64,000 nucleotides of DNA from Betaproteobacteria bacterium. GTDB lineage: Bacteria; Pseudomonadota; Gammaproteobacteria; Burkholderiales; Ga0077523. The position numbers and the translations under genes are program-made. The stretch spans positions 1 through 64,000 of the forward strand of contig JADJPK010000009.1 in NCBI GenBank assembly GCA_016713305.1, read 5' to 3'. Shown here piece by piece: positions 26,963 through 37,952 of this stretch. The notes below the pieces were generated by a model, which was given only the letters and a program-made list of their open reading frames with translations, ran no database searches and was not told the DNA's origin. The first letter of the stretch is position 1; each line of letters starts with the position of its first letter.

Positions 26963-28510
26963 GTGCCCGAGGTCCATCGCCTCGCGTCCCAGCGAGCGAC
27001 CGGCGGCATCGCCCCCGCACCCCCGGCCCCAGTGAAACCGCGAGCCGTTCAAACGTCGATATCCGAGCGCCACCTGCCGTTCGATTGGCTGGGTCGCGGC
27101 GGGCGGCGCTTGCGTGCGAACGACTGCTTGCGTGATGCAGGTTGGACCGCCTGCGTGTTGCTCGCGGCCGCCGCCTTGTACCTGCTGCTCGAGCGCTCGG
27201 GGATGCCGGCATCCGTACGGGCCGCGCTCGTGCCCTTTTTCCTGTTCGCTGGAGCAGCCGCCATCGGCTGGCTGACGTGGCGCTGCACGCGAAGGCGTTC
27301 TCTCCAGAACGTGGCGGCCCTCGCGGACGCGCGTTGCCGCTTGAACGACGAACTGGCCAGCGCATGCTGGTTCGCGCGGCAGGAAACGCCTTCCGCCTGG
27401 GAGGCGTTGGTGCTCGGACGGGCCGTGCGAACGACCGGCAGACTCGACACAGCCGCCGTCTTTCCCTTGTGTGTTCCGCGCAGCCTCGCAGCCGCGGCAG
27501 GGCTGGGGGCCGCCGTGCTGGCGCTGATGTTCGTCGGCAGCGGTACGGTCGTGCCTGCGGATCGCAGCGCGGGTGTCCTTCGCAGCCTTGATGTGCAGCC
27601 GAGTTCCGACGACGACACGGGCGTGCGAAGCGAGATTGCGTCGAGGGCAAGGGCCATGGCCGCGGCCTCCGGCGCGGACCAGGCCGTGTGGACCCGCGCC
27701 GAAGCACTGGCGGGGAGTCTTCGAAGCGGCGCGGAGCTGGCTGAACTGAAGCGCGCGGTCGAAGCAGGCGATACCGAACGCGTTCGGGAACTGTTGGACC
27801 GCGCGGCACAGGCCGCGAAGGCCGCGCCGGCGGCCCAGGATTCGGGTGACCCGATGGGCGACGGCTTGGCCCGGGCCGGGCAAGACCTCTCGGCCGGATT
27901 GCCCGGACTGCCGTCCGATGGCAGCCCTCCCAGGAAAGCGCCGCCGGAGCCCGACGACCTCGAGGATGCCGAGCAGGCGGGCGAGAAGGAAAGGGCGCCC
28001 GAGCCTCCGACAGACCGCCTCGACACCGAGATCGGTGCGCTGAAGGACGCGCTTTCCAAGCTGGGCGAAGAAGGAGGGGATAGCCACTTGAAGGAGGCGA
28101 ACGGGTCCCCTCCCGGGCCGGAATCGCAAAGAAGGGGGCAAGCCGAGCCCGGCGACAGCGAAGCGTTGCACGCAGTCACGCTCACCTCCGGAACGGACGC
28201 AGGCGAGGGCACCCCGCCGGAGGGGCCGTCCGGGAACCCGGAAGAATCGGCGCCGGGCTCGCCGGGAACGCGACCCGCCACACGCATGCAGCGCGTGGAC
28301 GACAAGGTCGCGGCAGGCGAATCGACTCGGCATGGAAAGGAAAGTCCCTATGCCGTCACCGAATCGGGGACCGCCCGTGTCGGATTGTCCGCGGTGCGTG
28401 CGTTGCGGCCCGGGGCGAGCGACGCGGCGCTCGCGCGGGAGCAGATTCCCGTCGCGTATCGCGCGTCGGTCAGACGCTATTTCCTGACCGAGCACGGCAA
28501 GGAACGTTGA
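26963..28510 (+). CDS. membrane-anchored protein of the BatA/VWA cluster, function unknown
   Basis: Two or three transmembrane helices near the N-terminus (AGWTACVLLAAAALYLLLE; VPFFLFAGAAAIGWLTW) and one near 175-195 anchor a long hydrophilic, Pro/Glu/Gly-rich region (about 300-460). The C-terminus, EQIPVAYRASVRRYFLTEHG, is typical of the third gene in MoxR/DUF58/VWA clusters. The start is uncertain: GTG 26963 opens the frame but lacks a clear ribosome site, and GTG 27031 (VKPRAVQTS) is an alternative. The gene is followed at 124 bases by the batA-like gene. The low-complexity part suggests a flexible periplasmic or cytoplasmic scaffold. No enzyme motif seen. Confidence 0.6.
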   Translation: MPEVHRLASQRATGGIAPAPPAPVKPRAVQTSISERHLPFDWLGRGGRRLRANDCLRDAGWTACVLLAAAALYLLLERSGMPASVRAALVPFFLFAGAAAIGWLTWRCTRRRSLQNVAALADARCRLNDELASACWFARQETPSAWEALVLGRAVRTTGRLDTAAVFPLCVPRSLAAAAGLGAAVLALMFVGSGTVVPADRSAGVLRSLDVQPSSDDDTGVRSEIASRARAMAAASGADQAVWTRAEALAGSLRSGAELAELKRAVEAGDTERVRELLDRAAQAAKAAPAAQDSGDPMGDGLARAGQDLSAGLPGLPSDGSPPRKAPPEPDDLEDAEQAGEKERAPEPPTDRLDTEIGALKDALSKLGEEGGDSHLKEANGSPPGPESQRRGQAEPGDSEALHAVTLTSGTDAGEGTPPEGPSGNPEESAPGSPGTRPATRMQRVDDKVAAGESTRHGKESPYAVTESGTARVGLSAVRALRPGASDAALAREQIPVAYRASVRRYFLTEHGKER

Positions 28511-28633
28511 GATCCGATCATGCGTGGCAACCGCCATCCGTCGAATTTCGCGGTCGCCTTGCCCGGCCGTGATCACTGCCTCGACACCGGCCGTTCCAAT
28601 GTCTAGAAGCGACGCGCTGCCGAGGCGGTTCCA

Positions 28634-30429
28634 TTGAACTTCGCCGTGCTTTCGACCGCCGGTGCATTTGGTCTGATCGCCGCCGTGGCCGTCTTCATCG
28701 GTCTCCTGTATCTGATCAGACCACGCACGCGCCGCATCACCATTGCGTCGACCGTGCTGTGGCAGCGGATCGCGTCGAAGGGAGGCGTCCGCAAGCGACG
28801 TTGGCGCTGGCTGCTGTCGCTGCTGCTCTCGCTGGCGATCGGGCTTTGCCTGGTTCTGGCGCTGACGCACCTGCAGTTGCCCGCTCTGGAGCCGGCGCCG
28901 CAGCGCATCACCGTGATACTGGACAACTCCGCGTCGATGGGCGCGCGCACCGCCGACGGACGCACGCGGTGGCAGCATGCGCTCGATGCGTCTCGCCGCC
29001 TGATTCTGCAAACCGGTCGCGGCGCGGAAGTCCTGCTGCTGGACACGGCCGGGCGCGCACCGCTCAGCGGCTTCCTTCCTGCGAGCGAGGCAGCCGAGCG
29101 GCTCGGCCGCCTGGCTCTCTCGCCAGAGGCTCGCACGCGCGTCCCGCCCCTGCCCACCGGCGCGGAAATCACCGACGCCTATTTGTTCACGGACGGCGTG
29201 GGTGTGAGCGATGTGCCGAAGGCCATGAGGGTGCACTCGGTCTTCGAGCCTGCCGACAACGTCGGCATCACCGCGTTCACCGCGCGGCCGCTGCCCGCCG
29301 ATCCCGCCCGCTACAGCGCCTTCCTCCAGATCACCAATGCGGCGGGGACCGTCAAGCGTGTCTCGCTGGAAGTGGTCGGCGCCGACGGTTATCGCATCGA
29401 GCGGCAGTTCGACGTCGGCGCAGCCTCCACCGCCAATCTGGCCCTCGATGTGAGCAGCATCGCCCAAGGTCCACTGCGGGCGCACATCGCGACGCAAGGG
29501 ATGCCTTCGATCTGGACGACACCGCGTATTGCGTGGTGTCGGCTCATCGCATCCGGCATGTTGTCCTCGTCACCCGCGGTAACCCCGTTCTCGAGGATTC
29601 GTTGCGCGCGCTGCCCGGAATCGCGTTGACCGTACGCTCTCCGAGCCTGAGCTCCGGGCTGCCTTCTGCAGACGCTTACGTGTTCGACGGGAATGCACCG
29701 CCTCGTCCACCGGACGCCGGCGTGCTTCTGTTTCGTCCCTTGACTGCGGAGTGGCTCGGCATTCGCTGGAAGGCGCTGACGCCCGCAGTGGTCACGGGTT
29801 GGGACGACTCCGATCCGCTGACGGCAGGCGTGGACTGGGCCCGACTGCGCCCCATGAGCGCATTCGTGGGGCAAGGGATCGCCGGGGCAGGGGTGGTCAC
29901 GGCAGGCACTGCGCCAGATGCAGCGGGAAGTGGCGCGCTGATCATGAAGGGGCGCGCCCGTTCCCACTGGATCGCGGTGGGGTTCTCTCCGCAGGATTCC
30001 AACTTTCCGCTGCAGCCCGGCTTTCCGATCTTCCTGGGCAACGCGTTGGCCAGGCTCACCGAAAGCCCCGACGTCACGAGCCAAGGTCTCGGCTATGTCG
30101 AAGCCCCGCTTCCGGGTGCGCGCGTCACCGAGGGCGGCCGCCAGCGGATCGCCGCGACCACAACGGGATCGGGCACTCTGTTCGAAGCCTCCCGGCCCGG
30201 CGTCTACGTGGTCGAGGATGGCAAGAAGCAGCTCGTCGTGGTCGCCAATGCCATCGATCCGCATCTGCCCCAGATCAATCGACGGTCCCTCCAGGACCCG
30301 GGGGCCCTCGCAGAGGCGTCCACGGTTCCGGGCTGGAACTGGCCCGAGCCTTGGGAAGGGCTGCTGGCACTGGCCTTCGGTCTGCTCGCCTTCGAGTGGG
30401 CCGCGTTCAGCCGTCGGGTGACCGAATGA
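28634..30429 (+). CDS. BatA-type membrane protein with VWA domain, one frameshift
   Basis: It starts at TTG 28634 (GAGGCGG upstream). The N-terminal aerotolerance (BatA) domain has a membrane helix (FGLIAAVAVFIGLLYLI), a basic loop, then a second helix (WLLSLLLSLAIGLCLVLA). A VWA domain with a partial metal site (VILDNSASMG) follows. The frame breaks at the GGG run 29498-29500; adding one G gives DAFDLDDTAYCVVS and the frame then runs to 30429 with a final helix (GLLALAFGLLAFEWAAF). Restored length is about 598 residues. The stop overlaps the next start (ATGA). Known relatives act in envelope complexes that assemble proteins with a MoxR ATPase. Confidence 0.75.
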
Positions 30430-33156
30430 GTCTGCACGTCGGTATCGCGAATGCCTGGGCCCTGTGGTTGCTGCTTGCGGCCCCGATCGCGTGGTGGCTT
30501 GCCCGGCATCGTGCCAGTTCGGGCGAGCGTCGAAGGATCTGGCTGGTGACCGTTCTGCGATCCCTTGCGCTGGCATTCGTGGCGCTGGGACTGGCTTCCC
30601 CCTTCGTCCACACGCGCTCGAATTCCCTTGGCGTGGTCTACGCGTTCGACATGTCCGCCAGTGTCCAGCCGGAGTTCCTGGGTCAGGCGGTGCAATGGGC
30701 GCGCCGGGCAGGCGAACACTTTCGCCCCGAGCACGAAAGCTACGTCGTCTTCGCGCACCAGGCCAGGCTGCTGCGGAATCTGGACGACGTTGCCAGGCTT
30801 GCGGGGGCATCTTCCGCGAACCCGGCCGAAGCGGCCGCCACGATCGACAGGACGGGAACGGATCTGGAACGCGCCATCGAGGCGTCTCTCCTGGGCTTCG
30901 CGCCGGGGGACGACAGGCGCCTGGTCCTGATCACCGACGGCAAGCAGACGAGCGGCGACGTCTGGCGAGCGTTGCCACGTCTGCAGTCGGAACGCGTACG
31001 CGTGTTCGCGCTGCCGGCTCCGACCCTCTCCGGACTGCGTGCCTGGATCGACGGCCTCGACGTGCCCGAGACCGTGCGCGAGCGCGAGCCCGTCACGCTG
31101 CACGTGAGGCTGCATGCGCACACAGCCATGACGACCCGTGTGCAGGTCGTCTCAGCCGGGGAGACCTTGTTCGATCGTCGTGTGGATTTCGTCGCGGGAC
31201 ACAACAAGGTTCCCGTCGACCTTCGATTCCAGCGAGGAGGCACCCGGGAGATCAAGGTCTTGCTGGGAGCGCGCGGCGAATCGGGGGATACCTGGCAAGG
31301 CAGCGTGTGGGTCGCTCCCCGCCTGCGCGTGCTGCAGGTGGAGGGCGAGGCGATCGGCGCGGGATACCTCGCCGAGGCACTCGCATCGCAAGGCGTGGAA
31401 GTCGAGCGCGTTGCGGCGGCGCAGTTCGCGCGAGATCCGGAAGCGAGTCTGCGCGGCGCCGACACGGTCGTGCTCAACGACATCCCGGCGGCGCGGCTCG
31501 CCGGCGATGCGGGCCGCCATCTCGAGCGGTTCGTTCGCGACGACGGCGGCGGTCTGGTGTTCGTCGCGGGAGAGAACACTTTCGGCAAGGATGCATTCGC
31601 CGGGAGCGCGGTGGAGCGCCTGCTGCCGGTGAAGTTTCGAAGCCCGCCGCAAGCCCAGGGGACTGGATCTCCTGCTACTCATCGACAGTTCCGCCAGCAT
31701 GCTGGGCGCCAAGTTCGAGTCGGTGCAGTCGGCGGCGCTCGCGACCCTCGACATGATGGAATCCGACCAGCGGCTGGCTGTTATCGCCTTCGACTCGCAG
31801 CCGCGAGAGGTGTTCCCGCTCGCGGAAGTCGGCGGAAAACGGCGTGCGGAGGACGCGATCAGCGGCCTGGAAACCGGCGGCCACACCGACATCCAGAAAG
31901 CCCTCGCTCGCGCGCTCGAGGTGCTCAGGGACTCCCGGTCGGTCACCAAGCACGTGATCCTGCTGTCGGATGGTCATACCTCAGCGCCGCCCAACCCGGT
32001 GCCAAGGGAGGGAAGGGGAGCTCCCCGCAGGGACATCCGGAAGATCCTCGAGGAGCAGGGCTACAGCGCAAGCCACATCGAGCGGATGCTGGGCGACGCT
32101 TCGAGCGCACAGGCGGGGAACCGCAGGCTGGAGGATCTCGTCGCCGGCATGGCCGCGGCGAACATCACGCTTTCCACGCTGTCGATCGGCGATGAGCCCG
32201 ACGTGCAGTTGATGGCCACGTTGGCGGAACTGGGCAGCGGCAAGAGCTATTGGGCCCGCCAGGACAGCGAGATCCCGGCCTTGTTCGTCACCGAAGCACG
32301 GCGCCTGCTGGGCACGTCCATGGTCGAGGAATCGTTCAGACCAGTGGTGCGGAACCACGGAGAGACACTGACCGGGCTGGATTTCGTGGCGGGGCCCCCG
32401 CTCAAGGGGTACGTCGCCACCAAGCCGAAGCGCTTCTCCGAAGTGCTTCTTGAAGCCCGGCCGGCCGAGCCCGTCCTCGCAGAGACCCGCTACGGCCTGG
32501 GCAAGACGGTGGCATTCCTGTCCGACGCCAGGAACCGTTGGGCGAGCGACTGGCTGGCCTGGCCCGGATACGCACGGTTCTGGGCGCAGGTGGTGCGCGA
32601 TGCCGCACGTGGCGCCGGGACGCCGGAACTCGGCTGGCGGATCACGCGTGAAGGTGGATCCGGCCTTCTGCGCCTGACAGCGCTCACACCGGAAGGGGGC
32701 TATCGCGACGGGCTGTCGCCCATAGTGCGAGTCTTTCGACCGGACGGGACACGCACGGAGGTGGCGCTGCGGCAATCGGCGCCCGGTACCTACGTCGCCC
32801 GAGTTCCCCTGCTAGCCGGATCGCCGGCCCCATACCGGTTCGAACTCCAGGCCGGTCCGGGCCTCCCGGCATCGGAGATCGCAAGGGTCGGCGCCCGCAC
32901 GCTTCACTACGCCACCGAAGACGAGTTCCGGCCCGGTCCCGCCGATATCCCGTTGCTCGAGGCCCTGAGCGAACGGACGGGCGGAAAGTACGCTCCCGGC
33001 AGCGACGAGATCTTCGCGCCTGCCCAGGCCGGCAGGCCCGTGCCCAGGCCCCTCTGGCCCGCGTGCGCCGGCGCCGCGCTGCTGTTCTTCCTGCTCGAGA
33101 TTGCGGCCCGCCGCGCGAACTGGCGATTCCTCGAAGGCTCCTCGAAGCGAGGCTGA
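30426..33156 (+). CDS. large VWA-domain membrane protein, one frameshift
   Basis: Two N-terminal helices (AWALWLLLAAPIAWWLA; VLRSLALAFVALGLAS) are followed by a first VWA-like domain (VYAFDMSASVQ), then a glutamine-amidotransferase-like region (VLNDIPAARLAG, GGGLVFVAGENTFG). A second VWA domain has a full metal site, LLLLIDSSASMLG. The chain ends with a membrane helix (PACAGAALLFFLLEIAARR). The frame breaks at TTT 31635-31637; dropping one T restores KFEARRKPRGLDLLLLIDSS. Restored length is about 909 residues. It overlaps the preceding gene by four bases, so the two are translationally coupled. The tandem VWA plus amidotransferase-like layout is known from this cluster type. Confidence 0.78.
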
Positions 33157-33334
33157 CCCCGCCATGTGGGGTGTCGTCCTGGCTGTACACCGGAGTGTGA
33201 TGAGGGAAGTGCAGGGAGCAGAAGACTCGTCACGAGGCAGCGAACGGCACGCGGCGCTCTGAACGGCAACGGCAGTCCGCTGGCCGTTTCGTCGCCCGGA
33301 GTCCATTGCCCCGACGCGCAGAAGACGACAGGAC

Positions 33335-34045
33335 TCACAGGATCAACGGCAGCACGATCCCCTGAAGCAATGCCGCCAGGGCAAGCGCCAGTGCGGCGTA
33401 GACACCCGCCTCGTTGCTTACCTGATACGCCCGGGCGGTTCCGATCCCGTGAGCCGTCAGGCCCGCCGCGAAACCTCGGGCCGGCCAGTTGCGGAAACGG
33501 AAAAGGTTGAACAGTGGCGTGACGATCACCGCGCCCGTGATGCCCGTGAGCAGCACCGCGCACATCGAGATGCTGGGAATGCCGCCGACGCGCTCGCTCA
33601 CCGCCATGGCCACGGGCGCGGTGGCGGACTTGGGCAGGAGGGAGAGGGTGATTTCGCCGGTCAATCCGGCAAGGTGGCACAGCGCCCAGGTGGTCCCGAC
33701 CGAAACGACCACACCCACGACCAGCGCGCCCATGATCGGAACCAGTTGCCGTCGAATGGTCCCGCCGTGCTCGATGATGGTGACGCCCAGCGCAATAGTG
33801 GCCGGACCGAGCAGGAAGTGCACGAACTGCGCTCCCGCGAAGAACTCCTCGTAGGGCGTGTCCGTCATCCACAGGATGAGGCCCAGCATCACCGAAGCCC
33901 CGGCCACCGGATTGGCCCAGGCAGCACCATCGGAGGCGTCCTGCAGGCGCCGCGCCATCAGCCATGCGCCGAGCGTCAGCACAAGCCAGAGCAGCGGCTT
34001 GGCCTTCAGGAAAACCCACAGATCGAAGATCGGGGGCGGACTCAT
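33335..34045 (-). CDS. lrgB: LrgB-family membrane protein
   Basis: The 236-residue protein has about seven transmembrane segments and the conserved LLPKSATAPVAMAVSE stretch of LrgB/CidB proteins, followed by FAAGLTAHGIGTARAYQ. Family members work with LrgA in murein hydrolase control or, in some bacteria and plants, organic-acid export. The start overlaps the lrgA stop (ATGA). Confidence 0.9.
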   Translation of the reverse strand: MSPPPIFDLWVFLKAKPLLWLVLTLGAWLMARRLQDASDGAAWANPVAGASVMLGLILWMTDTPYEEFFAGAQFVHFLLGPATIALGVTIIEHGGTIRRQLVPIMGALVVGVVVSVGTTWALCHLAGLTGEITLSLLPKSATAPVAMAVSERVGGIPSISMCAVLLTGITGAVIVTPLFNLFRFRNWPARGFAAGLTAHGIGTARAYQVSNEAGVYAALALALAALLQGIVLPLIL

Positions 34046-34395
34046 TGCACCTCCTTCGCCGAACGGCGGGAGAGCATGGTGAATGTCGCCGCCGTCGCCA
34101 CCAGCGTGACCGCCGTCGACACGACCACGATCCACACCACGTGCCATGCCGCAGGCCCCAGACTGCGAAGCTGGAACAGGATGCCGGAGGCCACCGGAAC
34201 GAACATGAGGCCGAGATTCGCCATCAGGCCCGCCGCCACCTGCTGTCCCGACTGCCCCAGCTTCCCACCCAGTGCCGACCACGCCAGAAGCAGAATGAGG
34301 CCGATGATCGGCCCGGGGACGGGGAGGTTGGCGAGGTGCGCGACGGCTTCCCCGAGCAACTGGAACAGCAACAGCGCCATGAATCCTTCGATCAT
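34042..34395 (-). CDS. lrgA: LrgA/CidA-family holin-like protein
   Basis: The product is 117 residues from the ATG at 34393-34395, which has AAGGAG upstream; the longer open frame begins with TTG and no ribosome site. Four hydrophobic segments include LPVPGPIIGLILLL, the family hallmark. It is a small holin-like partner of LrgB, co-translated with it. Confidence 0.88.
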   Translation of the reverse strand: MIEGFMALLLFQLLGEAVAHLANLPVPGPIIGLILLLAWSALGGKLGQSGQQVAAGLMANLGLMFVPVASGILFQLRSLGPAAWHVVWIVVVSTAVTLVATAATFTMLSRRSAKEVQ

Positions 34396-34621
34396 GGGTG
34401 AGACTCCTTCGATGAATGGACGTGCCCGTCCCGCATTCTGGCCGACAGGCAACCATCCCCACAATGGTGCTCAGAGGGGGCCGCCATACCGGTGCGCAGG
34501 AGGAAGGTACGTGGCGACGGCTGCACGGGTCCCGCACCACCAGGACGACCGGTGAACGCCATCCGGCAAGTGCCATTTCCCTGGCGCCCTGGTCTCCGTC
34601 CGCAAGTTGCCGTCGACCCGC

Positions 34622-36241
<1,620 letters not shown>

Positions 36242-36417
36242 CGAAGGTGGCGGGCGCTCGTCGTCCCCTGGAGGGGTATGGGATATTTGCAAGGCATTGT
36301 ATGCCGGACGGTTCGCGCCGTCGGGGCGCTGTAGAGTGATCCGACAGAGCACACGCCCCCGGCACCCTTCGGAACGCGGCTTGCTGCCGTTCCTCTTTCC
36401 ACGAGAGGAGGCCCGCC

Positions 36418-37335
36418 ATGTCCATCCCCCTGCGCTGCAGTCTGTTGCTCGCCGTGTCCCTGGCCGCGTGCGGAGGCGGAAACTCCGAATCGCCTTCACC
36501 CACGCCAGGCGGACCCACGACTGGCAAGACGGAAGCGCTCGATGTGGGCGCCGCGCTGATCCAGAACAAGCCGCCCGTCGGAGCTCTCAACGCCTATCTG
36601 GATGGTTTCCACTTCGCCTCGGGCGACATGACCGCGCAGGTTGAGGCTCACCACTACTGCGGCATGTTGTCCGAGGATCTGACGCAGTGCGTGATCTTCG
36701 ACGCCAATACGAAGGACGCCAAGCTCATGGGTGTGGAATACATCGTGAGCGCAGCGCTGTTCCGCACGCTGCCGGCGGCAGAGCGCAGACTGGCACAGCC
36801 ATGTGTACGAAGTGAAGTCAGGGCAGCTCGTCGCGCCTGGTCTGCCGGATCTCGCGGAACACGAGCTGATGGAGAAGGTCGTTTCCACCTACGGCAAGAC
36901 CTGGCACACGTGGAACACCCACGGAAAGAAGGATCTGCCGGAGGGTATCCGCAACTCATGATGGGGTTCACACGGGACGGCCAGGCGAACATCGCCATGA
37001 TGACGGGCCGCGACGAGCGGATCGGAGTCGACACCCGGTCGAAGCAGAGGGCGCGGGACGACATCGTGGTCCCGAAGATCGAGAAGGGGCCGACGCCTGG
37101 CAAGGTGGAAGGAGCGTGCAACTGCGCGCCGTCGCCGGAAAGAACAAGAGCGTCAGCGATTCCCGGTCTCGATGAGACGGATCTCTCCCCCGGACCGCTG
37201 GGGGCGGGGCGGGGGAGGATGGGAAGAAGTGCGGGTCAACGAGTGCGCCGGCGAGCCACGGCACCCAAGGCGCCGAGGCCGGCGACGAGCATCGCCCACG
37301 TGCCCGGCTCCGGTACGGCCGTCACGGAGAAGTAG
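36418..37335 (+). CDS. DUF1264 (OBAP-like) lipoprotein, two frameshifts
   Basis: A lipoprotein signal with lipobox LAAC at about residues 14-17 precedes the DUF1264 domain: YLDGFHFASGDMTAQVEAHH, then YCGMLSEDLTQCVIF and GVEYIVSAALF. At about 36790 the frame shifts to WHSHVYEVKSGQLVAPGLPD, then TYGKTWHTWNTHGK, and returns at CC 36949-36950 (one C missing) to PQLMMGFTRDGQ. The true C-terminus is uncertain: the family part ends near 37100, and the open frame runs on to 37335 over the neighbouring antisense gene. Plant relatives sit on oil bodies; the bacterial role is unknown. Confidence 0.7.
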   Translation: MSIPLRCSLLLAVSLAACGGGNSESPSPTPGGPTTGKTEALDVGAALIQNKPPVGALNAYLDGFHFASGDMTAQVEAHHYCGMLSEDLTQCVIFDANTKDAKLMGVEYIVSAALFRTLPAAERRLAQPCVRSEVRAARRAWSAGSRGTRADGEGRFHLRQDLAHVEHPRKEGSAGGYPQLMMGFTRDGQANIAMMTGRDERIGVDTRSKQRARDDIVVPKIEKGPTPGKVEGACNCAPSPERTRASAIPGLDETDLSPGPLGAGRGRMGRSAGQRVRRRATAPKAPRPATSIAHVPGSGTAVTEK

Positions 37336-37928
37336 AGGTTGTCGGCATAGCCGTCGTTGTCTCCACCGCTGAAGCGGATCATCTCCAGTTCCAGTTTGAC
37401 CTTGGCTGTGTCGGTGGGGAGCAGGCCGGAGGTCTCGCGGAAGAACAGACCGGTCTCGTTGTTGCGCTCGCCGGGCGCGATCGGGCCGATCTGGGCCGAA
37501 CCGAGTACGCTGTCCGTGGCACTGAGGAAGGTCGCGGAGAAGCGCGAGGTGTCGGTCTGGGCGAGCCAGCCGCCGAGCCAGCCGTTGAGGTCGTACGAAA
37601 CCTTGCCTGCGGCGATGTCGCTCTTGTTGGCGGACAGATCGACCATCTGATAGCCGTAGGCCTTCGCGTTGCCGCTGTCGCCCACGAACAGCAGGAAGCC
37701 GCGGTCCTCCGGTCCGGGCTGATCGATGCCGACCCAGTTGGGACCGTACTCGACGGCGCCGAACAGGTTGTCCGAACCGTTGCCCTGCCAGTTGAGGGAG
37801 CTGTCGCCTGCCTCGGCATCGCCGTCCTTCACCAGGTTCGTGCCATAGCTCACGGCGTTGGCGAGTGCGGCGTGCGCGCCGAGAACGGCAACGAGTGCCG
37901 CGCGGATCAGTGTCGTCTTCATGTTCAT
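37236..37928 (-). CDS. PEP-CTERM sorting-domain exoprotein
   Basis: The 230-residue secreted protein has an N-terminal signal (LIRAALVAVLGAHAALANA) and the C-terminal sorting signal VPEPGTWAMLVAGLGALGAV followed by ARRRTR. The middle is a beta-rich, Asn/Gly-rich domain resembling DUF642/lectin-like exoproteins. Such proteins are processed by exosortase and linked to extracellular polysaccharide production; no exosortase is in this window. It lies 24 bases downstream of the phospholipase C gene on the same strand. Confidence 0.88.
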   Translation of the reverse strand: MNMKTTLIRAALVAVLGAHAALANAVSYGTNLVKDGDAEAGDSSLNWQGNGSDNLFGAVEYGPNWVGIDQPGPEDRGFLLFVGDSGNAKAYGYQMVDLSANKSDIAAGKVSYDLNGWLGGWLAQTDTSRFSATFLSATDSVLGSAQIGPIAPGERNNETGLFFRETSGLLPTDTAKVKLELEMIRFSGGDNDGYADNLYFSVTAVPEPGTWAMLVAGLGALGAVARRRTR

Positions 37929-37952
37929 GATGTCTCCTTGGTTGAACGCGAA

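Noticed and set aside
26699..29497. 932-residue minus-strand open frame
   Set aside because: It is antisense to the BatA-cluster genes, low-complexity, and has no start or domain; the plus-strand genes explain the region.
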